Assembly: GCA_009733775.1 (NCBI GenBank)
Contig: WOGZ01000008.1
Location: 1 to 64,000 of the forward strand
From: Alectoria sarmentosa
Taxonomy: Eukaryota > Ascomycota > Lecanoromycetes > Lecanorales > Parmeliaceae
Length of the DNA: 64,000 nucleotides
Direction of reading: 5' to 3'
Below the pieces are notes generated by a model that did no database searches, had not been told where the DNA came from, and saw only the letters and a list, made by a program, of their open reading frames with translations. A program made the translations under genes and the position numbers. Every line of letters begins with the position of its first letter. The stretch's first letter is position 1. Positions 21,594-32,467 of the stretch are shown one piece after another.

Positions 21594-22560
21594 GGGTGTC
21601 GCTGCTCCATTTGCTTTGCATCGGCGCTTGGAGAAGATTGTTGAATCGCTGATGTGGCTGAGGATATAGGCGCTTGGATCGAACTCCGAGGGAGACGCTT
21701 AGCTTCGTTTTTGGCGACAAGCAACTCTTCGCGGTGGATGCTATGGTCGGAAAGCCGTTGCGCTTTTCTGGTAGCTGCGAGGCATCGATCCAATGGTTTT
21801 AAGGAGGGGGCAGATGGATATGGGCATGGATAGCGTAAATGCTGCGAAGGAGAATTGAAAAGATTACGAGATTTTTGTTGTTGTTTTGTTCTTCTGTGCA
21901 TATAAGATCAATCGAATTGGCATGGCTTGTTTGTGTACATATCACACGGTTTATTTGTGAATTTTAGAGAGAGCCCGCGATATTCGTATTCGATGGAAAG
22001 GGGGGGGGATCTTTCGACGAGTTTTCGTGCCTGTGCAGCGGGGGTTAGGGGCTACAGATTGATTGATTGATTGATTGATTGAGAATGCATAAGCAGTGGT
22101 ACGTTATGAAGAGGAGGAGGAGGAGGGATGAGCCAGTTTTGAGATTTTCGAGACGTGATGCTTTCAATGGAGGCGAATGATTCATGCCAAATTTTGATGG
22201 AAATCTGAAGTTGTATTTTGTGATTTTAAGAGGGACGGTCAGCTGCGGATGAGATGAGCTTGAGAGAGATTTGATGGCTGGAGTGTCAATTTACTGCGGC
22301 CATTTTCCCTGTAAAGTAGGACTAGTTTCAATTCAAGAATTCAGAGTAATAAGAGGATCGGATTGTGGTTCATGGTGCAGGTCTTATGGACAAAGATACA
22401 TCTGAGCCTCGGTCTTTCCCAAACGTCGACCACAAACGCCCACGGCTCTCTGTGCCTGTTCCCGCCGAGGCCTTGCTCGCCATTGAGAGGAGAAGTATAC
22501 ACACGCTCGCTGCTCGAGAGCAGCACCAATCGCCAACCTACCAAGCTGGGACCCAATCTA
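21594..22560. other. Intergenic with a GATT microsatellite
   Basis: Six GATT units occur at 22057-22080 and a nine-G run at about 22002-22010. No gene is recognised; the carrier gene's 3' end abuts the right side. Confidence 0.6.
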
Positions 22561-23663
22561 TCAGTCGTCCAACCCCTTCAAATGCCGATAGACCGTCTTA
22601 TGCTGTTCCAGAAACAAAAAGGTCGCAATCGTATGCGGTCCCAGCCTCACAAAGCTCGGCACCCAGCCCCTGAACATCCACCCGACGCCCTCATTCTTGA
22701 TGGTCCGGCTCAGCAGCCCCCACAGGCCCTCGCTGTCCTTGGCGCTCATGACCCGCGTCTTGATCACGTCCACGGGACTGCACACCGTCGTCGCCACGAA
22801 GCCCGCGAGCAAGGACGCCGTGAAGTGCGTCGTCAGGTTATCTTGCAGTGACGTGTTGGCCAGCAGGACCCGCTTGAAGCTGTCGTAGCTGGCGAGCTGG
22901 CTCGCCGTCATGAGCATGGCTCGCAGACTGTTCGGCCACACGCCCCTCCACAGGCTCCTCCAGCCTTCTTCCCGCGTCATCCTTATCAGCCCGTCTAGGG
23001 CGTTCTTGTAGTTCCGCCTCTTGTTGACGGGTAGAGCGGCGTCGTGCTGCATGCGGACGTTTAGTACGTCGGCTGGGTTGCCGGCTATGCCGCCGAGGAA
23101 GCCGGAGGTGCTGGCTATGGCGATTAAGTAGGGGAGAGAGGGGGAGGAGCGAGCGGTCGTGAAGGTTTCTTTGAGCTCGGAGTAGATGCCGAAGCGGGTG
23201 GTGGAGTAGGTTATTTGGCGGAGGAGGGAGGCGGAAAGCTGGTGGGGATTTAGCAAGGTTTGGAGGTGGAAGGCGCGGAAAATGTAGGGGAGGGAGATTT
23301 GGGAGCACATACGCCACGGTATAGACCCCGTATGCTGTCGGCCTTGAGCACGTGCATAAACATAGCGAGCATGCCCTTGGGGCCATCTGCAGTTCGTGTT
23401 TGGAGGCGGACCTGCTTGAAGTGAGCCTAGGCTTCATCACCTTCGCGGCAAGGGACCTCTCTCTACCTTTACTATTGACAGCGTTAGCTCTCAGTTGATC
23501 TCTGGAACTCTCATGTGGTCTCAGCGCTCGTACTCAGGTCCAAAGGATGCGTCACGGCGGCCGCGAAGCATGACGCTGAGCCCCCGAACCAGAACGGGTA
23601 GTGGACATGCTTTGCGGCCTGTGCGCCGTGGTCCTTTTTCCTACTCGTGCCAGATGAGGACAT
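22561..23663 (-). CDS. Mitochondrial dicarboxylate carrier (SLC25 family, DIC-like)
   Basis: This is an inner-membrane carrier that most resembles yeast DIC1, which exchanges malate or succinate for phosphate. Four exons are read: 23663-23534, 23471-23467 (only 5 nt), 23411-23313 and 23238-22561, giving 303 residues. Three carrier repeats are visible by their PxDxx[K/N] motifs: PLDLIK (residues 40-45), PADVLN and PVDVIK. The block LSASLLRQITYSTTRFGIYSELKE is typical of DIC/oxoglutarate-type carriers. The microexon codes the last two bases of Ile44 plus Lys45 of the first signature; without it the frame breaks. Introns are 62, 55 and 74 bp. The substrate is assigned by similarity only, and an oxoglutarate carrier is an alternative. 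Confidence 0.9.
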
Positions 23664-24376
23664 GTCGCTGCGGGCATTCCGCTGGCGCCGCGATATCTGT
23701 ACAGAGTGGAGGTTTGGGAAAGAGGATGGGGTGGAGCTCGGAGGATTTGATGGAATTTTTTGGCGGAGGATGTGGAAGAGTGGGAGGCTTGGCAGTAAAC
23801 AGAGTGATGAGTCCCCTTACGCTTACCCTTCACTGATAATACAAGCTGGGAAGCACTATCACTCGAACTCCAATCTGGTCTACTATATCTCTCGTTCACC
23901 CTCTACATATATGGGCCTACAACTTGATGAGACCAACAATACGGCTTCCAGATATGAAGTAAGGACTTATTGTAGAGAAGTTACTGGGAACGATTGCTGA
24001 GTGATGGCCAAAGGGATTTTAGGTCAGCCCTTGCCGTTTTCAGGCCGAATGCTTGGATTGATCGTGGAAAAATCGGTGTCAGACTAATCGTGTTACGCAT
24101 TTACCTCGTACCTCGGTCACATACCTCCCTGCTATTTACCGAGGTAGCGAGGCAAGTGCGTGGCACGATCACCTATTGCCGGCGAGTATTAGCAAGAGAG
24201 CTAGAAGAGCTGTATCTGCAGCAGAACACTTTTTGACAATGGAAAGCAAACAAAGTAGCAAGATCTATCTATATGTAAACCAGTCTTGTAGTATAGCTAG
24301 CTGTAGACCTCTCTCATGAATTGGACTTCTCCCTTAGACGCCGGCGAGCATGTTTCCAGGCATCAGCAACAGGTTC
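23664..24376. other. Intergenic between the carrier and the P450
   Basis: No gene is recognised. A 9-bp inverted repeat TACCTCGGT (24109-24117) / ACCGAGGTA (24138-24146) is present. The string TACCGAGGTAGCGAG recurs near 26790. Confidence 0.5.
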
Positions 24377-26055
24377 TCAAAAGATTCTTTCTTTCAATTT
24401 GACAAACAGCCCAGGCTTTTCCCATAGCACAAATGCAGTCTGGGGTTCGGTCCACTTCCTGCTCTTTTCGCACAGCTCCATGTCGAAATTCCAGAGCAAC
24501 CGTGCCAGGATGCTGCGTATCTCGCTGTACGCCAGACTGGGACAAAAGATATTAGTTGGAACGCTGCGGTAGGAGGTTGGAGGTTTGGCTCACGTCTTCC
24601 CAATGCAGTTCCGCGGACCGTAAGAGAATGGTTGAAATGCGGCTTTCTGGTCGTCTTTGTAGGCTTCGTGGTCAAGCCAGCGTTCTGGTATGAAGCTCTC
24701 GGGGTCGCGGAAGTTATCCTTGGATCGAAAGGTTGCCCAGGAGTTGACTCCTACCGTGACCTTGTAGCTTGATCAGCATTGTTACCTGACACATGATGTC
24801 TGAGACGGCTCACATTTCCCGGGACAAAATGACCGTCGATGACATTTCCTTCTGGAATTGTACGCCTGGGGAGTGTGACAGGGGCTGGAGGATGAATGCG
24901 CAAGCTTTCATCGACCACAGCGCTGAGATAAGGTAGTTGAGGCACAGAAGTAAAGGTGATGTCGCTTTCATTTTGAAACGCGGCGCGGACTTCGTCGCGG
25001 ACTTTGTCGTAAGCATTCTTGTTCATGCAAAGGTAGTACACAGCTGCAGAACAGAGCGTCGCCGAAGTTTCGGACCCTGCCGCTATCAAGAGCGCGGCAT
25101 TCACGTGGACCTCTTCGTCCGTCAATCCCTTTTCTTCCTTCCCACGAAGAATAAATGACATGAAATCTTTCTTCTCCGTCGTCTCCGATCTACTCTTCAA
25201 GGCATCTTCGGTGTACTCATGATGCTTCCGTCGAGCTTTACCAGCGCTTGGGATCAATTTGAAAAAGGCGTTCAAACAGGCTCCTATGACAGGGTACGCA
25301 GTGCCGATTGCTAGCTTCAAGTGAATGATCTTTATTCCCTGGAAAATGTTGGTTACCCAAAAATGATATTCACCGGTCTCAACACAGCCGAAAGGTTGGC
25401 CGAGGGCGAGATCGCCAATGACGTCGAAAGTGATGAAGTTGAACCAGCGGACTACGTCCACCTCGCCTTTATTCGGACCTTGAATTTGCTCCTTCAGCCT
25501 TTGTATCAAGAGATCGATGTACCCCTTGATTAGCGGCTCCTGTTCCCGCATTGCCCGGTCTGAGAAAGCAGGAGAAAGCAGTCCTCGCACTCTGGCGTGG
25601 TCTCCGTCGTTGACGACACCAATAAGAGATGGGAATTGTTCCGGTTCTTGCAGGGCGTCCCTGTTCTTTGGCAGCTGTATCCTGCCAGGGCGGATTCCGT
25701 AGACGTCTTTCCATGATTGAGCAGTATTGAACGTCAAGCAATTCGGATTGAGACGGACCACAGGACCGTAACGATCGTGGAGTGCCTTTGCAGAATAGGG
25801 CAGTCTACCAAGCCATACAGTCCAGTAGTAGGGAATGAAGCTTGCCGCGAGCAGCTTGGGACCAGGAAATTTTGCCAACGGATGGAAGTAGATGTTGTAA
25901 ATGGCCCGGCCACAGGCGAAAAGAGCATACTAAAGTAACGTCAGTATGGACGAATGAAGACGCAAATGACCATCATTGAGTCCAATTACCAGCGCGCTGA
26001 TGGCGAGGGCGACCTGGGTCACAGACACCGCAGGGAGAGAGTCGGTGAGCAACAT
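24377..26055 (-). CDS. Cytochrome P450 monooxygenase
   Basis: This is a microsomal heme-thiolate oxygenase. Exons are 26055-25990, 25929-24814, 24760-24594 and 24536-24377, giving 502 residues; introns are 60, 53 and 57 bp. An N-terminal hydrophobic anchor (about residues 8-30) is followed by the hinge FHPLAKFPGP. The I-helix oxygen motif AGSETS is at 306-311, the K-helix ESLR at 363-366, the PERW block near 420, and the heme loop FSYGPRNCIG with its ligand Cys446. All key residues are present, so it should be active. The sequence style (KFPGPK..., RYGPVVRLNPN) is that of the large fungal group near CYP65/isotrichodermin-hydroxylase types, often found in secondary metabolism. The substrate is unknown. 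An MFS transporter lies upstream on the same strand. Confidence 0.92.
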
Positions 26056-27581
26056 TCTTGACAGAGACTTCACCTTCAATGAAGATAGATCTGTGGTGTT
26101 GTTTGGGTTGAGAGTCCAGCAAGAAACACGAAGATGAAAGAATTGAAGGCCGTGTGGACGAAAAATGAGAGGAGTTGGACGATGGACGGCGCAGGAAGGT
26201 CGGTCTTCCCAACGCAACGGGATCGCGCGTTCAACAAGCTGCGGTCATCATCCTTATATCGAGTGATGAGGATCCTATAGGCAACGATAGTGCATCGGTG
26301 CAACAATGCTGACACAGAAAGTAAGTAATTGGCCAATCATATTAGATGCTACGTCTAGTGTCTTCCTGCTTATCACCCCGCACATGGCGCCAACCACTTA
26401 CCTGCAGGAAATTGACCGCGCTCACCCCTGCGTCAAACCATTGGGAAGAGAGGAATAATCCATGCCGTTTTCGCTACTAGATAAACGGTGTGCCCGTGTG
26501 TTTGACTTTGGTCCTATTTTAATTTTCAATGCGGTGAGCCCGTTTGACTAGCTGAGTAGCACGTTTCGACGCCTTTATAGCAGTCAATGCTTCATAAGGC
26601 CGAAGCTGCTTGGCTTGTATTCAGCACTGCTGAAGGCACAATTCCAAACCCACAGCGTCGCTGTGAATTCTCTCTAGATAATAGCTACGGTATTGAAACC
26701 TCGTATATTGTCTTAGTATACATGTTGGTGGAACGATTTGGCGGTGTGTCAGAATTGTTCTTCTGTTTACTAATCGTCCTACGCGCTCTACCGAGGTAGC
26801 GAGCTTAGACCTCGGAACGTGTAAAAGGCGCTAAGCTATCTTGGGTCGAAAACACGATTTGTCTATGCGGGCTTCAACCGATGAAACTCCAACTTATTTG
26901 GGGCTTCAACGGGTGGAATTGATAGGCAACCAGGACCCCAATCTTGATCTGGAAGCCCATTGGCTTGGAGAATCTATAGTCTCAACGACGGCGACAGCGA
27001 GGTCCTGAATAGGCCTTACAATGGTACGACACAATGAGAATGGTACTCCCTACTGTATTTCCAACGAGGGGTGGACAATGGCGATTAAAAGTAAGCAGGT
27101 GTAGAGTATGCACCTCGAGGTAGATGCAGTGGGTAGCTTATGCCAAGGCGTCGATCATCCGCAGCGAAAACCTTCGGAGATAGACCCGCATCGATGAGGC
27201 TTGGGTGAATTTTGAATTGGCCAAATTTACCGTAAAGATCTATTTCCCTCGTTTAAAGCAACGTGCAAGTCTCATGAATTGACCTATTGCGCGTTGAGAT
27301 ATTGCAATTTGGTATTCAACAACTTTCGAAAAACCTTTGTGAAAAGAAATTCTTCCTACACGCGTCGGAACAGATTCTAGATTTGCCGACCACACATTGC
27401 GAAATTTCACATGATGCAAAGGGTGAGATTGTACCGCACCAGAAGATATATATGATTACGTCCAAAACTCTCCATGGCATCATTGCCACAGACTGCCTCA
27501 ACAGGTGCAACTTGTGAGTAGCGGCTTCCGATCATGGCGAGGCTTTGAAATGATTTCTCGGTGACAGGAGTTTCGTAATGA
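26056..27581. other. Intergenic between the P450 and the MFS gene
   Basis: This is 1.5 kb without a recognisable gene; it holds the P450 promoter and the MFS 3' end. A TACCGAGGTAGCGAG string near 26790 matches one near 24138. Confidence 0.5.
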
Positions 27582-29602
27582 CTAATGGATCAGACCCGCA
27601 GCCATCATCTTCTCCCTGTAATGCTCATATCTACCTACGCTTGCTCGTCTCATGCTTTGGCCGTAGCGAATAAAGAAAAATACAGTGAGGACTTGCGTTA
27701 ACCCCGCGAACGCGGCGACAATGAACGCGTTCTGTAGTCCCATCTGTGTGACCCATGGCGTGATGCTGCCGGACTGCGTCAAAATCTGTCCGTGTAGAGT
27801 TGATGGGGCATCAAATGACTTACCCGTATCCGATAGCAAAACTCATAGTGTTGCGAACGAGAATCACGGTCACCATGGCTTCGCCGCTCAATTCTCGGTA
27901 CGAATCGATACAGTAGCTAACGGAAAGTTGAACCCCGACGGTGTTAGTGAAACCAATGACACCCATGGCAAAAACCAGGCCGAACCATTGTACATTATGT
28001 GCAGCGCCGACGCCCCAGAGGATCAGCCCACCGGGAACGAGAAGTATGGATAGGCTGAAGAGCCAAAGACGGTACTCGGATTGCATAATGCCTCCGTTTC
28101 GTCGAGCCAGCTTCAGAATTAGCCAGTCTCCTACGCCGCCTGTGTATAGCGATCTGGAGTCAATTAGCAAAATCTACTGCTAAGAATCAGATCTGACGAG
28201 GATAGATTACGCGAGGGCCATTCCAATGAAGGGAGAAATATATGCTAGCCCAACAGTCGAGGAGGAGAATCCGTACGGCTTCCCAGACAGGATGAGGGAA
28301 GCTGTGCCGTTGAGGACGTTGAACCATACGAGGTTGGACCCGTAGGAGAATCCTGCGTAGAATATCACAGGGAAGCTTAAAAAGATGAGCGGCCTGAGTA
28401 TCATGTCTTTCAACTGATTTGGGTAGCGTAATTCCTGCTTGTCAAAAATCTTCAGCTTGTGATAATATGATTTTACGCTCGGCACATCATCAACTCTGCC
28501 CTCTTCATCCGCGATGGTTGACACTTTCAGCTCGGCACCCAGGTTGCCTTTTTCAATTGCATCATCTCCTGCGTAGGACTCGCGCGTTCCTGGGCCACCG
28601 TCTTCAATTTTCTTCATCTCGTTGCCAACAAGCGCCTTGCGGTGATAGTTTGTTTCTTCCATGAAGAAAAATAGGAAAACAAAGGTAAGGCCGCTGAGGA
28701 TTGCGCACCAATACTATGAGGATTAGCTCGAAGTTGGGAAGAACTCATCACGACTCTCACCAAGACCCATCGCCATCCTTGTCCCTCATTGATGAAACCT
28801 GCAAAGAGTGGGGCGAGGAAACTACTACCGACGAGGGAAAAGGCATAGACCGCTATATAAGTCCCCCTTTCGTGTGTGAAATACTGAGAGAATCAGAACT
28901 TGTAGCCGAGAGCGTTTTTGCCGAGTGACATGCAATATCTGTCACCGATATCTCACACAATGATTCAACAGGAGCTCCGAAAAATCCTTGTAGTAGCTTG
29001 CTGGCTATCCATTGGCCATTGATGTTCGTGTAGGGCACCCATATCATAATGGCCTGCAGGGAATTATCAGTTCTGAGGACGCACCAGATCAAATTGACCT
29101 TGGACTCACCGTGGTTGCTAGCATCGAAATTAGATACACTGGCCGCTTTCCATATTGTAGCGCGAGAGGCTGCCAGAATAAGCAGCCCCAACCAAATAGC
29201 AAGAACTGTAACTCTTCAGCATCACGAAATGACAGAGGTATGGGAGTACTTCAAACCATATAACCTGTTCCTGCATTAAGGTCGTTCAAGGTCAAGCCAG
29301 TGTTTTTTTCTATGGGACCTAGAACCGAATATATGGCTGCGGAGGTAGTACCGATAGCGAAAGTATAGCTAGCCAGGAGGGATTAACAATTGACATGGAA
29401 GCGGATGAAATACGCACACGGAGATGCTCGCTGTCGACAGCCATTTCCGTTTAGCAGACCAGTTCAAGGGGTCGTCAGGGTCGTCAGACGGAGCTGGGAT
29501 CAAGACAACATCGTTTTGGCCACCCGAAGCATGCTTTGCCCTTAGGGTACCTTCTATATCCACTAGGTGTACAGTTCCAGGTACAAATCCGTTGTCCGTC
29601 AT
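27582..29602 (-). CDS. MFS transporter (fungal DHA1/HOL1-like)
   Basis: This is a plasma-membrane transporter of the major facilitator superfamily. Eight exons are read: 29602-29418, 29368-29257, 29205-29110, 29053-28934, 28883-28761, 28713-28211, 28153-27824 and 27765-27582, giving 550 residues. The cytosolic head carries the family marks VHLVDIEGT and DDPDDPLNWS. TM segments follow, with YGKRP after TM2, SLCEISVTDI, FTHERGTYIA and a long charged central loop (about residues 230-315). The frame is intact throughout. The fourth intron (28933-28884) starts GC instead of GT; no GT donor nearby keeps the frame. The substrate is unknown. Its place beside the P450 suggests export of a product or drug efflux, but that is inference. 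Confidence 0.9.
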
Positions 29603-32467
29603 ATTTTGATTTGATCCTCGAATGGAAGCTTTACAGCGCATTCCTTTCTTGCAGGATCCCGCCGCCAGGCAAAAGGATTAGTTGATGAAGAAACTACGGG
29701 CTATCATCATGGGCAAAAAGCGAAGTCAGGTGGGAGATTTCTTCCGTAGCCAAAACCTGCTATCTCTCACATCATCCTTCTCCACAAAATTTGGCGGGCG
29801 GGCCGCTACCTTAGATAAGCTTACTGACTCCTATAAGCCATAATTGAATGAACTGTGGGCCCCAGTTATCGTGACTTGTACTTCTCATTGTGAGACTCTT
29901 GCATCTGCTTGCTCCAGAATAGGGCTAGGCATGTTGCACCTTTTTCTCACCATACAAGATGATTGCAGTAGTATCAACGACTGGCGCACAGCTGCTTATG
30001 TAAGCACGCTAACATAAGACCTCAATATTCACTTATCTGCTGACATATATCTTCTAGTACACATGAAAATGATCTAGTTCTGCTATTTACTTCGGCGTCA
30101 AACCTTATGCAAAGAGATCTTTTTTTGAAGAACCAAAGCTTAGATTAGGGTTACGCAGCTTGCGTCCCATCCGTTGCAAGCAAATTGCGTGCTTAAAGTA
30201 ACAATACAGCAAAATCTCAATAATTTGTTCTTTGTAATTTAGGAACAATCTGTTAGCCGAGGCAGTCATCCTATATTCGGGTCCTCGCAAAATCTATTGC
30301 CACGAAAAGGCGGATGGAACAATGCGCCCGTGGGATAAGGGTTCCGCATATGAGGTTCCCAGCTTCTTTGCTGTTAGAAATGGGGCCAGGCTGATTGGTG
30401 AGCAATAGCTTAAGTTATGTCCGCTAACCCCACCTCCATGATGCAGGGCTGCAGGCGGTGAAGAAGTGCTAAAAATGAGCGGCTGAACCATGTGAAGGAT
30501 CGCGGAGAACAATGCATGTTTGTTCGTTAGTGTCTTGCGATAGTGTTCCAAGTCGTTGTGGTAGGTAATCCTACTCGCTACTCAAAAATCTTTCAGTCAA
30601 CGTAAGCAAAGATGTTGGTCCTCCATTTCGTCCTTTGCAACATAAGGTATGTAGCTGCTGACGGTTTGATCTCACCGGGCGGAAATAGCCGATCTGCGGT
30701 CTAATTCATGCCACGCACTTAGCTCGTGCCTCCATAATAGGAGCATACAAGAAGCCAAGGCAGTCAACACGTGTTACTCGCAGATGAAGGGTGAAGTACC
30801 TGTCTGGGAGTGTAGATCACAGCCACGCGTAGTCTTACCATGCGGACAGTCAAGAAGGATCTGGTGCTCTACAATAGGAAGACGAATCATTTTTGTGCAC
30901 TTGGAAGCAGGGCGCCAGAGACCAATGAACACGCTCTACCCCGCGTTTCTTCACACGCATTGACTCGAAGGAAAGTGTGATTTCAGCAGGATTAAATTGT
31001 CTTTTTTTTAGGGACACCTAGTCTATCTACACGTGACGAGTTCGATAACGTAAGGCTTTAGCCGAGCTCATAGAACAAGCAATTCGAATCGAGTTGCTAC
31101 TAGGATTACAAAAGGCGGTCAAATAATGCAGCACGCTAGGAAGCATCACGTGACCAATTGCTAAGACTTCGAAGCTTGGCATGCCATCGATGGAAAGTGC
31201 CTCTGTGACCGTGGGCCTGGGAACGTTTGTCTAGGCGCATTGAGATTACACGACTGGAACTTGTTGAAGGTATTCAGGAGCATTTGAGCCCATAGTACTC
31301 GTACCTTCCGGTATGCTTTCCGAAGTTGCCTGTTCTCCAAGACTTTCCCTGCCGCACGCAACCTTGAAGGATGTAAGATATTTCTTGGAGGCTGAAGGAT
31401 TCCCTGGCTTCAAGGTTTTTCGAATCTCCATAGTATCTATCGGACCGTACGGCACGTCCCTCGCTCCCAGTAGCCCACATCCTCACCCTCTCGCCCACTA
31501 CCTCGCTTTGCCCGACATTCTCACGGCATCAATCCAGTGCATGCATGACTCGGATATGGCGACGCAAAATCATCAGACTGCCACCCACTCATACTAGAAT
31601 TCATTCAGGACTAGGTGTCCACGGCACGGGTTCTTGGCTCATTTGCAACATGCCTAGTCTCGTTTGCTCGTCCAAGTGTATACACTGATGCCTATGCTGC
31701 AGATTAAACTGGCTTCTACAGGAAGGAGAGATGCTACTCCGCTTTAGTCCTTTCCTTGATAGAACAGGAAGGAGCCTTTTGTGAGGCAGGTCTGTGGAAT
31801 GACCAGCAAAATACGATTGCCTGCAGCTTTACACACATCAAGTTCAGAAGCCTTCCATTCCGGACGAATATTGTCCTTCTTACGTGAGCAGCCTTGGCCT
31901 ACATCATCGATTCTCTAGTAAGCAGCCTTGGTCTTCCTCGTTTTAATTGTCTAATGTACGCTGGAGTTACGACATTGTCACCATGCCCCGTGCTGATCTT
32001 CTGTGTAGGGCGACGAGCAACTAAGAAAGCTATGAGCTAGACCGAATCCCACGTTTGTTTCAGTCATCGAAGCCCGATAAGGAACATCATCGTCAATGTG
32101 TGATATTGAAGAGGGTTTTGCGAGAAGAATTGTTCAACTAGCCATCCTACACTACAGCCAAGACTCAGTGCTGAGACTGTGAAATTTGGAAACCCGCTCT
32201 ACACTCCGTTACCCCCGTGCGGCTTTGAAATGTTGATGCCAAACCAAAGCTTGATCCAATTTCCACCACCATCATGCTTGTTCCTCCCCATCAATGCTGA
32301 CCATGTGCCGACGCTCTCGATAATCAACGATCGTCCTACCATGTTCCCTCATGGCAATCTCATACAATACGTAAACAAGCTCTGTGCACGTGTCAAATGG
32401 CATCAGAGTTGCACAACTCGATCGGAGCCGTCGGCTTCATTTTACTCCTCTCCATCGAATACTCGGC
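29603..32467. other. Gene-free stretch, 2.9 kb
   Basis: I find only short open frames without recognisable motifs. No terminal repeats or transposon proteins are visible. The left end is the MFS promoter. Confidence 0.45.
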
